A stretch of DNA of 26,335 nucleotides from Trichomonas tenax. Taxonomy: Eukaryota > Parabasalia > Trichomonadida > Trichomonadidae. Numbering within the stretch: position 1 is the stretch's first letter; each line of letters opens with the position of its first letter. The stretch is taken from contig JALKBU010000741.1 in the NCBI GenBank assembly GCA_023091735.1, positions 1 through 26,335 on the forward strand, read 5' to 3'. The position numbers were made by a program, and so were the translations under genes. A model generated the notes under the pieces. The model searched no databases. It saw nothing but the letters and a program-made list of their open reading frames with translations, and was not told the DNA's origin. Below, piece after piece: positions 1 to 8,627 of the stretch.

Positions 1-314
1 TAATTTGCTCCAGTAAATCCACAAATCCACACCTCATTTACTCGAGTAAATCCCTAAAATCAACCAATTTCACCAATTTTCATTTTTTGGTTCAGCTTTA
101 TCAGAAATGCCCCAAAACTCACGAAAAATGCTTATTTACTCCCGTTTCTTCATGGTTCCTCTTTTCATTTACTCCCGTTTCTTCATGGTTCCTCCCTTCA
201 TTTACTCCCGTAAACTCTCAAAATTTGAAGTTTTTTCTTAATTTCAAAAGCTAAACCAAAATCCACAAATGATTTAAAACCGTTATATAATCAGGTTAAG
301 AAGAATAAGACCGA

Positions 315-393
315 CCCACGGAGTGGGTGGGGCTCATTTATCCTAGCCCGAAGCTGAGCTTGCTCAGCGGAAAGGGCTCATTTGTGTGTGTGT
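315..393. repeat. Hairpin element, copy 1
   Basis: Two successive stem-loops, each followed by GGCTCATTT. The first is CCCAC (315-319) with GTGGG (323-327). The second has an outer stem AGCCC (345-349) with GGGCT (374-378) and an inner stem GCTGAG (353-358) with CTCAGC (363-368) closing a CTTG loop. The left flank CATTTATCCTAGC (335-347) and right flank GCTCATTTGTGTGTGTG (from 376) are shared with the copy at 1085-1142. Function unknown; it could act as RNA or as a DNA cruciform. Confidence 0.65.
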
Positions 394-1084
394 CTCGGTG
401 CACTTTTCATTTTTGCCCCTAAATCACTGTTTTCCATTAATTTACCCCATTTCTTCATATCATTACCTCCAAACAGCCTCAAATCTCAAACTGCACCAAG
501 TAGACATAACGTGTGCACCATGTCGTAAATTTCATTTTTGACCCTAAATCACTGTTTTTCATGTCTTTTCACTCAAATTTTCGTTATTTACCCCCATTTC
601 TTTATATGCACCAAGTGCACCAGGTGCAGTAAAGAGTTATGGAAAACATTGACAACATGACATTTTGACAACATCTCATAAACTCCCATAAATCCTCAAA
701 TTTTCAACATAAATACCCTCAAAACCTTATCTTGACATCGAAATTCATGAATTCACTCAAATTTACAAACAAACCAACTGTTTCTAATACGAAATGTCAA
801 TTTATCCCCTGTTGTCGATAAAATGTCGTCAAAATGTCATGTTGTCACACTTTTTTTATACTTTTTTTGACCCGGTGCACTCGATGCACTCGGTGCACTT
901 TTTCAACCCCTAATTTACTCCAGCAAATCCTCAAATTTTGCATGTTTTTCGGCTCAAACTAGCGATTTTTCAAAAGTGCATTTTCTATGCTATCATCAAC
1001 ATGATGCACTCGGTGCACCTCATAATTTACCCCATTTCTTCATACCCTTACCTCCAAACGACCCAAAATCTCATTAAATTTCTT

Positions 1085-1142
1085 CATTTATCCTAGCTTG
1101 GAGGCTTGCGAAGCAAGCTGGAGAGCTCATTTGTGTGTGTGT
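1085..1142. repeat. Hairpin element, copy 2
   Basis: Same flanks as the copy at 335-393 but a different interior. Outer stem AGCT (1095-1098) pairs with AGCT (1124-1127). Inner stem GCTTGC (1104-1109) pairs with GCAAGC (1113-1118) around a GAA loop. The stem sequences differ from copy 1 while pairing is kept. The element ends seven bases before the ATG of the broken ORF at 1149. Confidence 0.65.
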
Positions 1143-1148
1143 TCTTTC

Positions 1149-1401
1149 ATGGATATAATTAAAGGATGCGAATTTTGGGTCGACTCATTGGTTGATCCTA
1201 AAGGAATTAACAAAGAAAGAATCATATCTGATTTAGTTCAGGATAATGCATGTATAATCTATATTCGCACTAAGGTCATTAAAGAGTTCTTTACCTCAAC
1301 ACAATTGCTGATATCCCCGTGAAAATATACACACTGGCAAATGTGTCTTCTGATGATTCTGAAGAAGAAGACGAATATTATTATGAGGAAAGCGAATTCT
1401 G
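1149..1401 (+). pseudogene. Broken ORF with acidic C-terminal tail
   Basis: An ATG at 1149 opens a 57-codon frame ending at 1322, with no recognised domain. The next frame is open from 1283 and continues past that stop to a TGA at 1399-1401. It encodes a tail beginning IADIPVKIYTLANV followed by an acidic, tyrosine-containing end (SSDDSEEEDEYYYEESEF). Such an acidic end looks like a true protein C-terminus, so the simplest reading is one gene broken by a frameshift around 1280-1310, or the 3' end of a degraded gene. The family is unknown. A chance pairing of two short ORFs is possible. Confidence 0.4.
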
Positions 1402-2683
1402 AATTCAGAATTTGAAGCTCAATAGAGGAAAAAAATATTTGTTTTAATTTTATTTATTTGTTATTTGTTTATTTATAAATCTTGTTTGTATTTTTCTGTA
1501 ATATTATATTTCAATTTTGAGTAATGAACATCGTGTTTTCAAAATTCTGAGCATCTAACATAAATCTTTTCAATCATTCTTTCCTAATTTTGTTTTGGAC
1601 ATTTAAGTTTTGCCTTCAAGTTGGTATCTTATTTAGTGTGGCAATACCTTTTGCTACACCTGCTTGGTATACATATCAACTTCAATTTCAAGTCACAATG
1701 ATTTATAGGCCGATTTGTACTTAGATCTATTCCAAAACAATCATTTTCAGTGAAAATCTGGCAGAGCTGTCGATCCCTCAAATGCTATTACCTATGCAAG
1801 CGATTCTTGAGCTTGATAACGACTGACACAAGTTATTATGAATATTTTTTAATCAAAACCGCAAGCTCGTAAAATGTCTTTCTTATACCTTATCAGAAAA
1901 GTCTTTTGCCTTTTAGATTCTCCAACAAATTCTTAGCTTTTTGCCTGAAGTGAAAATTTCGCCATGTAAAACATTATACATGTCATATAATAAATTTATA
2001 TGACAAAAAAGCAAATTGAGGGCCTCCCCCTTGATTTAATAAGAGTTACTTTTTAGCACGTTCGACTTTTCTTAGCTCACAAATTTGATTAATTGACTTT
2101 TGAGGGCTAAAAATATTTTCTTTAAAAAACAACTTATAGTTGATCATAGAGCATATTTATATTTTAGGTCTCAAAAAAGTTGATCGTAACCATTTGTCAC
2201 ATTTATTGACTTGACTATAATAAATTTGAATATATAATTTTCCTGCCGGATGATCAGAATATGGTATTTTTTTGACATCACTATACCATGTATATCTTAT
2301 ATATAATGCATTTCATTGAATTTAAAATATTTTTTTTCGACAAAAAGAAAAAGAAGAAAATAAAAGACTTACCTGGAATCAAACCAATGGCATATATAAT
2401 CTTCAGCCTTAATTAAGCCACTGCACCACAATTCAACATTCGCCATTTTAATTCAATAGTGACACTAAAAATCTTGTCTACAGAAAGGTGACTCAAAAAA
2501 GGAAAAAACGCACCAGCGCTGTTTCGAACAGCCAAACTTTAATCAAAATTCCTGACACCCCCTGCTTTAGACCTGTGGCTAAAGTATTGTGAAACTGGGT
2601 ATTCATTTTAAAAAAACGCGAATAATCATAAATTAAAGTTCGATTTGAATTTAGTTCTCAATGTATATGTTATGCCTTTATAG
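1402..2683. other. AT-rich intergenic region
   Basis: No gene is visible. It carries three copies of the ACATGTCA-type motif at 1962-2007. On the minus strand at about 2371-2430 there is a tRNA-like stretch with A- and B-box-like words but no acceptor pairing, which I rejected as a tRNA. Confidence 0.6.
1962..2007. promoter_or_regulatory. Cluster of TTTACATGTCA-type motifs
   Basis: CCATGTAAA at 1962-1970 (reverse orientation), TACATGTCAT at 1977-1986 and TTTATATGACAAA at 1995-2007. These match the motif arrays at 10.8 and 13.7 kb. They lie about 700 bp upstream of the MCRS1-like gene, so a link to that gene is uncertain. Confidence 0.4.
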
Positions 2684-3892
2684 ATGAGCTCTCAATTTAT
2701 ATTTTTAAAAAGTTTTGCTCTGCAAAATTTTACATGTCAAAATGATCTTTATATGACATATTATATAAAAGGGGATTGTAAAAATAAAGAGGTGGAAATA
2801 TTAAAAATGAATTCAGTTCTTTCTATAATTGAGAAAGAAAAACAAGAAGAATTCTATAAGTCGTCATTTACTTCGAAGGATGATAGTTTGCTAATAATAG
2901 CCTCAATGGCTCTTCCTTTCCAACAAATTCACTATTTATGTACTTTTGAAGTCGATCATTCTTCCCATCAACTCAAAACACATTATCAAGAAATACTGAT
3001 GCATCCTTTAACTGATGTTAGAATTAGCAAAAACACAACAATTATCATTCCTTGGAGCATTGAAGAAGATTATTGGTTGTATTGCTTCAGAAATCATATC
3101 GAACATTACAATGAAGAAATAGTAAAGATTCTTCGATCAAAACTTAATCCTACGCGTTCAAAAAAGGAAATTAAAAAACGAATTCAGCGAATTAATGACT
3201 ATAATGAGGCTGCTATTGCAGATTTGTTGAGCAAAATGTCAGAAATCATTGTTAATGAGAAAATTATTGCAGAAACGTGTTCAGTTCATGATACTCATCC
3301 GATTGTTTCTGAATACAAATGTAAAAAGAGGGGAAAAAAGATATATCCATTTGGTCAAAATAGCAAAGTTTTCCACTTATCAGAGCAAGTACCAGAAATA
3401 GCTGATGAATACTTTGAAGGTGACGAGCTTGGACTGTTAGTCACTGAAGACCTATTTTTTAAGCTGAAGAAACAGTTCACTGTCATTGGATATACGACAC
3501 CTTCCTATATGGTTGATGTTGATCTTAAAATGTTTTTGAATATCGACTGCAATCATATATCAAATCGACAAGCAAATATTTCTTTCCTCGATGACTGCAA
3601 CTTTTATATAGAAAACATAGGAACAAATATATTTAGAGTTAATGGAATTATTATTCCTCCAACAAAGTGCTGTTATCTTCCACATTACTCTATCATTGAT
3701 TTTGCAGACAGTTTATTCATGTTTATTCCAAATCTCAAGCTGATCAACCATATTTCCAAAGTTCATAAGCAAAAGATGGAAGAAGCAAGTCAGCAGACTG
3801 AAGAAAACGAAGTAGAAGAAATTGGTGATATTAGTATAGAAGGAATAGCTCTTCCTAGCAAAATATATATTAGCGATCAATTCATATTATAG
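2684..3892 (+). CDS. MCRS1-like protein with C-terminal FHA domain
   Basis: A 402-residue protein. Residues about 262-352 read as a forkhead-associated domain of the microspherule protein 1 (MCRS1) type. The order is TVIG, then HISNRQANISF (291-301), NFYIENIG (306-313), VNG (319-321) and a final hydrophobic strand SLFMFIPN, as in the C-terminal FHA of MCRS1, a subunit of the INO80 and NSL chromatin complexes. Residues about 123-170 (PWSIEEDYWL onward, then a basic stretch) resemble a Myb/SANT-like or MCRS N-type segment. The family suggests a nuclear chromatin role. The arginine after glycine that usually contacts phosphothreonine is Tyr (VIGY), so binding may be altered. The start is uncertain: Met24 at 2753 lies directly after a TACATGTCA motif and could be the true start. 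Confidence 0.68.
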   Translation: MSSQFIFLKSFALQNFTCQNDLYMTYYIKGDCKNKEVEILKMNSVLSIIEKEKQEEFYKSSFTSKDDSLLIIASMALPFQQIHYLCTFEVDHSSHQLKTHYQEILMHPLTDVRISKNTTIIIPWSIEEDYWLYCFRNHIEHYNEEIVKILRSKLNPTRSKKEIKKRIQRINDYNEAAIADLLSKMSEIIVNEKIIAETCSVHDTHPIVSEYKCKKRGKKIYPFGQNSKVFHLSEQVPEIADEYFEGDELGLLVTEDLFFKLKKQFTVIGYTTPSYMVDVDLKMFLNIDCNHISNRQANISFLDDCNFYIENIGTNIFRVNGIIIPPTKCCYLPHYSIIDFADSLFMFIPNLKLINHISKVHKQKMEEASQQTEENEVEEIGDISIEGIALPSKIYISDQFIL

Positions 3893-4418
3893 ATTTTTGT
3901 ATGTGTTATTAAAATATTTATGTGTTATTGTTTACCACTTTAATGTTTTTGAATTTTACATATATTAAATAACTTCAAATATCAAATATCATCAATGCAA
4001 ACTTTGAATATTACCTCTCGATTCTAAAGTGCATACTGTTAAATATCTCCAATTTACAGTTGTTAGATGAATAACATGAGTTTTAGATGAAAATGCACCA
4101 CGAGCATGATTTTAATATAATAGCACTACGATTATTAGAGATCCTTTTAATCTAATATATGTCAATAATAGAATATATCTCTGTGCATGATGGTATCTAT
4201 GTTTCAAATCATGAAATTGATTTAATGAAGAATTATGATCAATACTATGAGTCCTTAAAATTCAAAATTGAAATGTAAAATTAATAAAATAAAATCATTA
4301 TATGTGTTGCGATAATGATCAAAATATGAAGTCATGAAATCAACTCTTTGGTGATGAAAATTAAAGAAGAAGTATTTGACAGTGTCAAAAATTGTGATGT
4401 TGTGATTAATTTTTGTCG
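3893..4418. other. AT-rich intergenic region
   Basis: No gene seen. It includes the 3' end of the upstream gene and, at 4375-4389, the palindrome TTTGACAGTGTCAAA, 29 bp before the next ATG. Confidence 0.55.
4375..4389. promoter_or_regulatory. Perfect palindrome near a start codon
   Basis: TTTGACA-G-TGTCAAA, a perfect 7-bp inverted repeat around one base. Each arm equals the TGTCAAA half of the TTTACATGTCAAA motif found elsewhere in the window. Its position close to the ATG at 4419 fits a protein-binding site, but this is inference. Confidence 0.35.
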
Positions 4419-5651
4419 ATGATTGCAAATTCTAAAACTGAAACAGACATCAAAAATGCACCAAAGACCGAAGATTTGTACACAGAAAGTCAATATGATG
4501 CTAACGAAAGTCTTTCGAGGATGTCTGAGCTAATAAATATCTTTAATCCTTTATCAAGTCTTCTTATGATCAAAATCGAGAATGTTAACATTTCTTCGAT
4601 TGTTTTTAACAACAAATACGATGGTTTACACGCTAACAACGAAACGGTTAAGAAAATTGTTGAAAATTACGCGAAACAAGTACGAAAGGGTACGGATTAC
4701 ATCTCGAAAATGATTGATTCGTCCAAATCATACCATGATCAACAAACAAATCTGCAACAACAATGCCAAGAACTTGAAAAATCTTTAAATTCGATTCAAT
4801 CAGAAGTTTTTCAATTGCAATCATCTGTTGAACAGAATTACAATACATTCTCTGATACAAATACTATCATTTCTGAAGTATCACGCGCTATAGAAAGCGC
4901 TATTAAGATGAAATTACCTCTAAATGAAGAAATATCCAAGCAAACTGCTATTATGAAAGGCTTACAGCAAGCTCATGATGAAGTTGGAAAAATCTTCAAG
5001 AATGTCAGTAAACAATTATCAATAGCCAAGAATGAAAAATCGAATCTAGATTCAGAGTTGATTTCACAGCGCTCAGATCTTCGTTCAGCAAAGCTTGGTC
5101 TTACAACAGACGAAACCAGCGCAAAGTCTATCAAGCAGAAACTCCAACAAACATTATCAGATATTCCAAATCTTAAAAGTAGACTGGATGAGATAACAAA
5201 CATCCAAAATGAGAGAATTCATCTTCTTGATCAGTTTAAATCTGAGATCCTCCAAACACGCCAGAACTGTACTGATATTGAAGCTGAAATTCAGAAACTC
5301 GAAGTTAATCTCAAAGATCGCACAGTTAAAAACAATGAATATGATAATAAGATAAATGTACTCGAAGATAATATAACTAAAATTAAGGCTGACCAAGAAA
5401 ATCTGGATTTGAAACTTGCAAAACTCGTTTCCAAGCAAGAGGAGTTAGATGATACTCATTCATCGAAGATAGCTCAAATGCAAGCTTATATCGAATCCAT
5501 TAGAGATAAAGCTACAAATCTTGAGCAAGAAATTTCATCTATTTCTGCTCAAATATCAAATATCACATCCGAACGAGAATGGCTAAAAGATGTAACCATC
5601 TTTAAGAAGCCAAGCACACCAAAATCAAGATTATTTCCATCTCAATTCTAA
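4419..5651 (+). CDS. Long coiled-coil protein, unrecognised
   Basis: A 410-residue protein that I cannot assign to a family. The first ATG in frame is at 4419. Residues about 30-80 are partly globular (SRMSELINIFNPLSSLLM). From about 95 to 385 it is almost continuously helical, rich in Lys, Glu, Gln, Asn and Ser with heptad-like leucine and isoleucine, the signature of a long coiled coil. The last dozen residues (KPSTPKSRLFPSQF) are Pro/Ser-rich and basic and may be a short binding motif or phosphorylation site (TPKS). There is no signal peptide or membrane segment. A short head with a long rod would suit a cytoskeletal, kinetochore or tethering protein; none is shown. Confidence 0.8.
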   Translation: MIANSKTETDIKNAPKTEDLYTESQYDANESLSRMSELINIFNPLSSLLMIKIENVNISSIVFNNKYDGLHANNETVKKIVENYAKQVRKGTDYISKMIDSSKSYHDQQTNLQQQCQELEKSLNSIQSEVFQLQSSVEQNYNTFSDTNTIISEVSRAIESAIKMKLPLNEEISKQTAIMKGLQQAHDEVGKIFKNVSKQLSIAKNEKSNLDSELISQRSDLRSAKLGLTTDETSAKSIKQKLQQTLSDIPNLKSRLDEITNIQNERIHLLDQFKSEILQTRQNCTDIEAEIQKLEVNLKDRTVKNNEYDNKINVLEDNITKIKADQENLDLKLAKLVSKQEELDDTHSSKIAQMQAYIESIRDKATNLEQEISSISAQISNITSEREWLKDVTIFKKPSTPKSRLFPSQF

Positions 5652-6891
5652 TTAACATATAAACACATTTAATTGTAATTGCAATTTTATTGTGCTGACC
5701 TACATTACAGCTTGGAATAGTTTGAAATTAGATATTTGTTATATGGATATATTATTTTTGAAAAATTGCTTGGGAGTATGAATTATGCATCTTCTGAAAG
5801 AGTTTTATTAGGTTTCTTACTGCAGAAAGTTGAATTTTATTGATATCTTAAAAATCAAGATTAAAACTGGAAATTGAATGTGTTGTATGATAGAAATGTT
5901 CGGTATAGCTGTTTGTTGTTCATACATGGTATCAAATATGGAATTTTAGGGGTTTTAAGTGAAAATATCAATTATTGCCAACATTTAAGAGAGTCCTTTT
6001 AAGAATAGGCAACAAAGTCGATTTGCTATCTATCGGTGAAGTTTTTCAACGGTAAAATAACTTTTGTTGGATCAAATGTACTGACGTCAATTTTATTTTT
6101 GAATAAAAATAAGACCATTTGATTAGTAATAGTATGTACATTATATATACGAAATATCTAGCAAATCGCCACATGAGATTCTGAGAAAAATTGAGATGAA
6201 ATTGTTTAAGGATTGAAAACAGTTGAATTTTTTTCCCTGTTGACTTTTTTGAGTTTTGCGATTTTTAACGAGTAAACTCCTTATCAAGCCAAACTGAGAA
6301 GACATTTACGTGCTTTTCAGGGGTGCTGAGTATGTTTATAGCATTTGCATGTCTATTTAACTTGAGGATCTCCATGCCTCCATAAGATTTCACAGCCAGA
6401 CAGAACTGTCTTCTAATAATACATTTTTAACTCATAATAGTAAATAAGAAAATATCTACATTTTTAAATATCATTTTATATACTACTGACACATCACTGA
6501 ATGGAATACAATGATACGTATATACCATCTGCTGTCTTTTTGTTGATTTAATTTGTAATTTGTTGCTAAATTGTAAATTGTAGATCAACATAAGCGACAA
6601 TAGGAATATCCAACCGGAGAGTGTGTATTCCTATCGTCACTAAAGCATATTGATCATACTGGCAATGTTGTCTGTGGACACTCGAAGTCAATACACCTCT
6701 TTGGATCTTCAAAAAATCTGTACAAAAAATTTTGCTACAATAAAACAGCCATTGTCTATCAAATCATAAAACATAATCAAACACAAAATAAAACAAAAAT
6801 TTTGATTTTGTTTTTAAGTTTTTTTATTAAACCGTTCGCGGTGAAAAAAATAACCGTCCAAAATTTTTTTTATTTTTATAAATTTCAGAAT
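5652..6891. other. AT-rich intergenic region with a hairpin
   Basis: No protein-coding gene is visible in 1.2 kb. A strong imperfect hairpin lies at 6594-6640 (separate entry). The last 100 bases before the Vps55 gene are T-rich and end in TTTCAGAATATG. That could be an initiator (TCAGAAT) or a fortuitous splice-acceptor look-alike. Confidence 0.5.
6594..6640. repeat. Hairpin (inverted repeat)
   Basis: Left arm GCGACAATAGGAATA (6594-6608) and right arm TATTCCTATCGTCAC (6626-6640) pair at 13 of 15 positions around a 17-nt loop. This is the strongest stem in the 1.2-kb gap upstream of Vps55. It may be part of an unrecognised structured RNA or a transposon remnant; I found no snRNA signature in it. 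Confidence 0.5.
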
Positions 6892-7290
6892 ATGATTCAG
6901 GCAGCTCCGTACATTGTTATTGGTGTTTTCGGTACAATCGCGATTGTTCTCTACATCGCTGGTTGTGCTGTTACTAAAACATGGTGGCCAATGTTTGGTA
7001 TCATTCCTGCACTTCTTTCCTGCGTCTTCGGTATTTCTCTTTCCACAAAACTCGACGATGATAGCTACAAGGATGAAGATAGTTGCGAAATTTTCACAGC
7101 AGACTCAGTTTTGTTCTATCTTTGCTGCTCTGTCGTCTCATGCATTGCCTTAGTCATCGTTTTCTGGCATGCTAAGATCATCAATGGTAAGTGCTTGGGC
7201 TTTACTCTTGGTGGTGATGCTGCTACAACAATTGGTTTCATTGTCTTCATGATACTCTACAACAAGACTGAGGGCGATCAGGGCTACTAA
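6892..7290 (+). CDS. VPS55: Vps55/LEPROT family membrane protein
   Basis: A 132-residue protein with four hydrophobic segments (about 5-27, 32-52, 70-92 and 102-123), the size and topology of Vps55 and its animal relative LEPROT (OB-RGRP). Family marks are the GC pair in the first segment (YIAGC), the WWP motif at 31-33, the polar stretch between segments 2 and 3, and the GDA..T.GF motif in segment 4. Vps55 acts with Vps68 in endosome-to-vacuole/lysosome traffic, and LEPROT affects receptor surface levels. The in-frame sequence upstream of 6892 contains no ATG, so the start is the ATG at 6892. The gene converges on its right neighbour across 211 bp. Confidence 0.85.
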   Translation: MIQAAPYIVIGVFGTIAIVLYIAGCAVTKTWWPMFGIIPALLSCVFGISLSTKLDDDSYKDEDSCEIFTADSVLFYLCCSVVSCIALVIVFWHAKIINGKCLGFTLGGDAATTIGFIVFMILYNKTEGDQGY

Positions 7291-7501
7291 ATTCAGTATT
7301 TGTTATAAAGAGTTTATTTATTTTAAAATCCAATATTTACTATTGTCCCTCTTTCTGTCGAATAAAATCATAAATTTCGATAATCTAAAGATTTGGTTCT
7401 TTCTCTGGACCAAAAATTACTTTTTGTTGAGACACATTCACAGAAAACTATAACAACGTTTAAAATACAAAACAAAATGTAATATCATATTAAAAAAATA
7501 T

Positions 7502-8431
7502 CTAATTATTCGATGATGACAGGCTATCAACTTGAGTCCTGTCTGAAGTAACTTCGCCTCTGAGCTTTTCTAGTAATTCTAATTCTTCTCGCCTTGTAAA
7601 ATGTCTTTCTGTCCTCTTCTCTTCAAGGATTGCGTAGGCATCATTAACTTTGACTTTAATATCGTTAATTTCGGCCTCAATACGCGAAATAATTTCTTCA
7701 AGTTTTGGAATTACATCAGGAGCTTGTGGAAGTGGTTCAGTGACCTCTGCTTCAGCGTGTTCTTTTATCATTTCAAGCTGTTTTTCACGCTTCTTGATTT
7801 CTGTTATGGCATCTTTTGCTCGCTGTTGGAGCTCTTTACGAGGCTTGGAGAGCTTCACACGGAACGATTTATTTCTTGATTCGAGTTGAACTCTTTTCTG
7901 TACAAGTTTTGTGTATTGTTGAACAGGAAATTCGCGAGATAAAGTAAATTGTTCAAATTCTTGAATTGCGTGTTCGTCAATGTCAGGGCTTGGAAAGCCT
8001 AAGCAAAGAATTGGATATTTCACGTTTTTGTTCAATTGAGATGAATTTTCGATTAATTTGAACGTTGCTGTTGCATTTAAGAATCCTAGAAATTCTATAA
8101 CAACTGTATGAGGATTATCTGGTATCGGAAACTCTTCTGTTGCCACAGGGAATGATTTTGGCGGATTTTCATCGATTGTTAAAACAACTGAACAATCAAA
8201 ATGTGAAAAATATGATAAATATGAGCTCACTATATCGCATATTGGGAATGCAACCTTATGTTCTTGTATATAAACCGAAATTCTTCCATCAGCAACTGTT
8301 TGAAGAACCATTCCGTCCATAACATCTGTTAATTCTTCAAGCATGATCGTTGCTTGTGAGTCATCTTCTATAAAAGCGTCCCAAACTAAATCTAAAGGAC
8401 GAGAAATAGACTCAAATAAATCACCAGACAT
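7502..8431 (-). CDS. Unrecognised globular-head plus coiled-coil protein
   Basis: A 309-residue protein, family not recognised. Residues 1 to about 165 look globular with alternating beta-type hydrophobic strands (GRISVYIQEHKVAFPI, CSVVLTIDE, TVVIEFLGF). Residues about 175-295 are strongly charged and helical (LQQRAKDAITEIKKREKQLE, then IEAEINDIKVKV), interrupted by a proline-rich kink (EPLPQAPDVIP). A beta-rich head followed by a coiled coil recalls XRCC4/SAS-6-type folds, but that is a shape argument only. The ATG lies next to the initiator-like TCAGTTTA at 8438-8445 on the same strand. It diverges from the WD40 gene across 196 bp and may share a promoter region with it. Confidence 0.8.
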   Translation of the reverse strand: MSGDLFESISRPLDLVWDAFIEDDSQATIMLEELTDVMDGMVLQTVADGRISVYIQEHKVAFPICDIVSSYLSYFSHFDCSVVLTIDENPPKSFPVATEEFPIPDNPHTVVIEFLGFLNATATFKLIENSSQLNKNVKYPILCLGFPSPDIDEHAIQEFEQFTLSREFPVQQYTKLVQKRVQLESRNKSFRVKLSKPRKELQQRAKDAITEIKKREKQLEMIKEHAEAEVTEPLPQAPDVIPKLEEIISRIEAEINDIKVKVNDAYAILEEKRTERHFTRREELELLEKLRGEVTSDRTQVDSLSSSNN

Positions 8432-8437
8432 TATTAA

Positions 8438-8445
8438 TAAACTGA
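8438..8445 (-). promoter_or_regulatory. Initiator-like element
   Basis: TCAGTTTA on the minus strand, 6 bp before the ATG at 8431. It resembles the trichomonad Inr (TCA+1 followed by a pyrimidine-/AT-rich stretch), though with G after TCA. Predicted from position and sequence only. Confidence 0.35.
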
Positions 8446-8617
8446 CACTTTTAATTTTGGATCTTTTTTTTCGACTTTTTTTGCTTTTTTATCTTAATTT
8501 AAAATAAAATAGCAAATTTTGTTAAAATATAATTAATGCAATATATAGTGTTTTAGTTCTATATTATATTTATTAAGTTAAATTTGAAATAAGTTAATGA
8601 TAAACTGTATTTCTTGA

Positions 8618-8625
8618 TCACTTTT
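8618..8625 (+). promoter_or_regulatory. Initiator-like element
   Basis: TCACTTTT two bases before the ATG at 8628, a good match to the trichomonad Inr consensus (TCA[C/T]T). Transcription from it would give a leader of under ten nucleotides, as is usual in trichomonads. Confidence 0.5.
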
Positions 8626-8627
8626 TG

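Larger units (their letters stand above)
1..1148. repeat. Mosaic of short diverged repeats
   Basis: This stretch has no convincing gene and is built from short sequence modules used more than once. A 28-nt block occurs at 134-161 and 167-194 with an 11-nt third copy at 200-210, giving a 33-bp tandem period. A block beginning TTTACCCCATTTCTTCATA occurs at 441-487 and 1026-1072, with a shorter version at 588-606. A block containing CCCTAAATCACTGTTTT occurs near 405-435 and 531-560. GTGCAC-rich words (CTCGGTGCAC and relatives) recur near 396, 607, 882 and 1005. A hairpin element is present twice (see separate entries). The modular, diverged pattern suggests an old repeat family or subtelomere-like DNA; which one is not clear. 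Confidence 0.7.

Noticed and set aside
2371..2430. tRNA-like stretch on the minus strand (TGGCTTAATTAAGG and GGTTTGATTCC words).
   Set aside because: A- and B-box-like words are present, but the 5' and 3' ends do not pair as an acceptor stem and no anticodon stem forms. The B-box has T in place of the invariant C56.
6802..6891. N-terminal extension of the Vps55 ORF.
   Set aside because: It relies on a TTG codon, contains no ATG and is absent from the family; the start at 6892 gives the normal length.
6850..6891. Possible intron end (T-rich tract and TTTCAG) before the Vps55 ATG.
   Set aside because: No trichomonad branch/3' splice word (ACTAACACACAG) and no 5' GTAYGT partner are present; the T-rich tract fits local composition.
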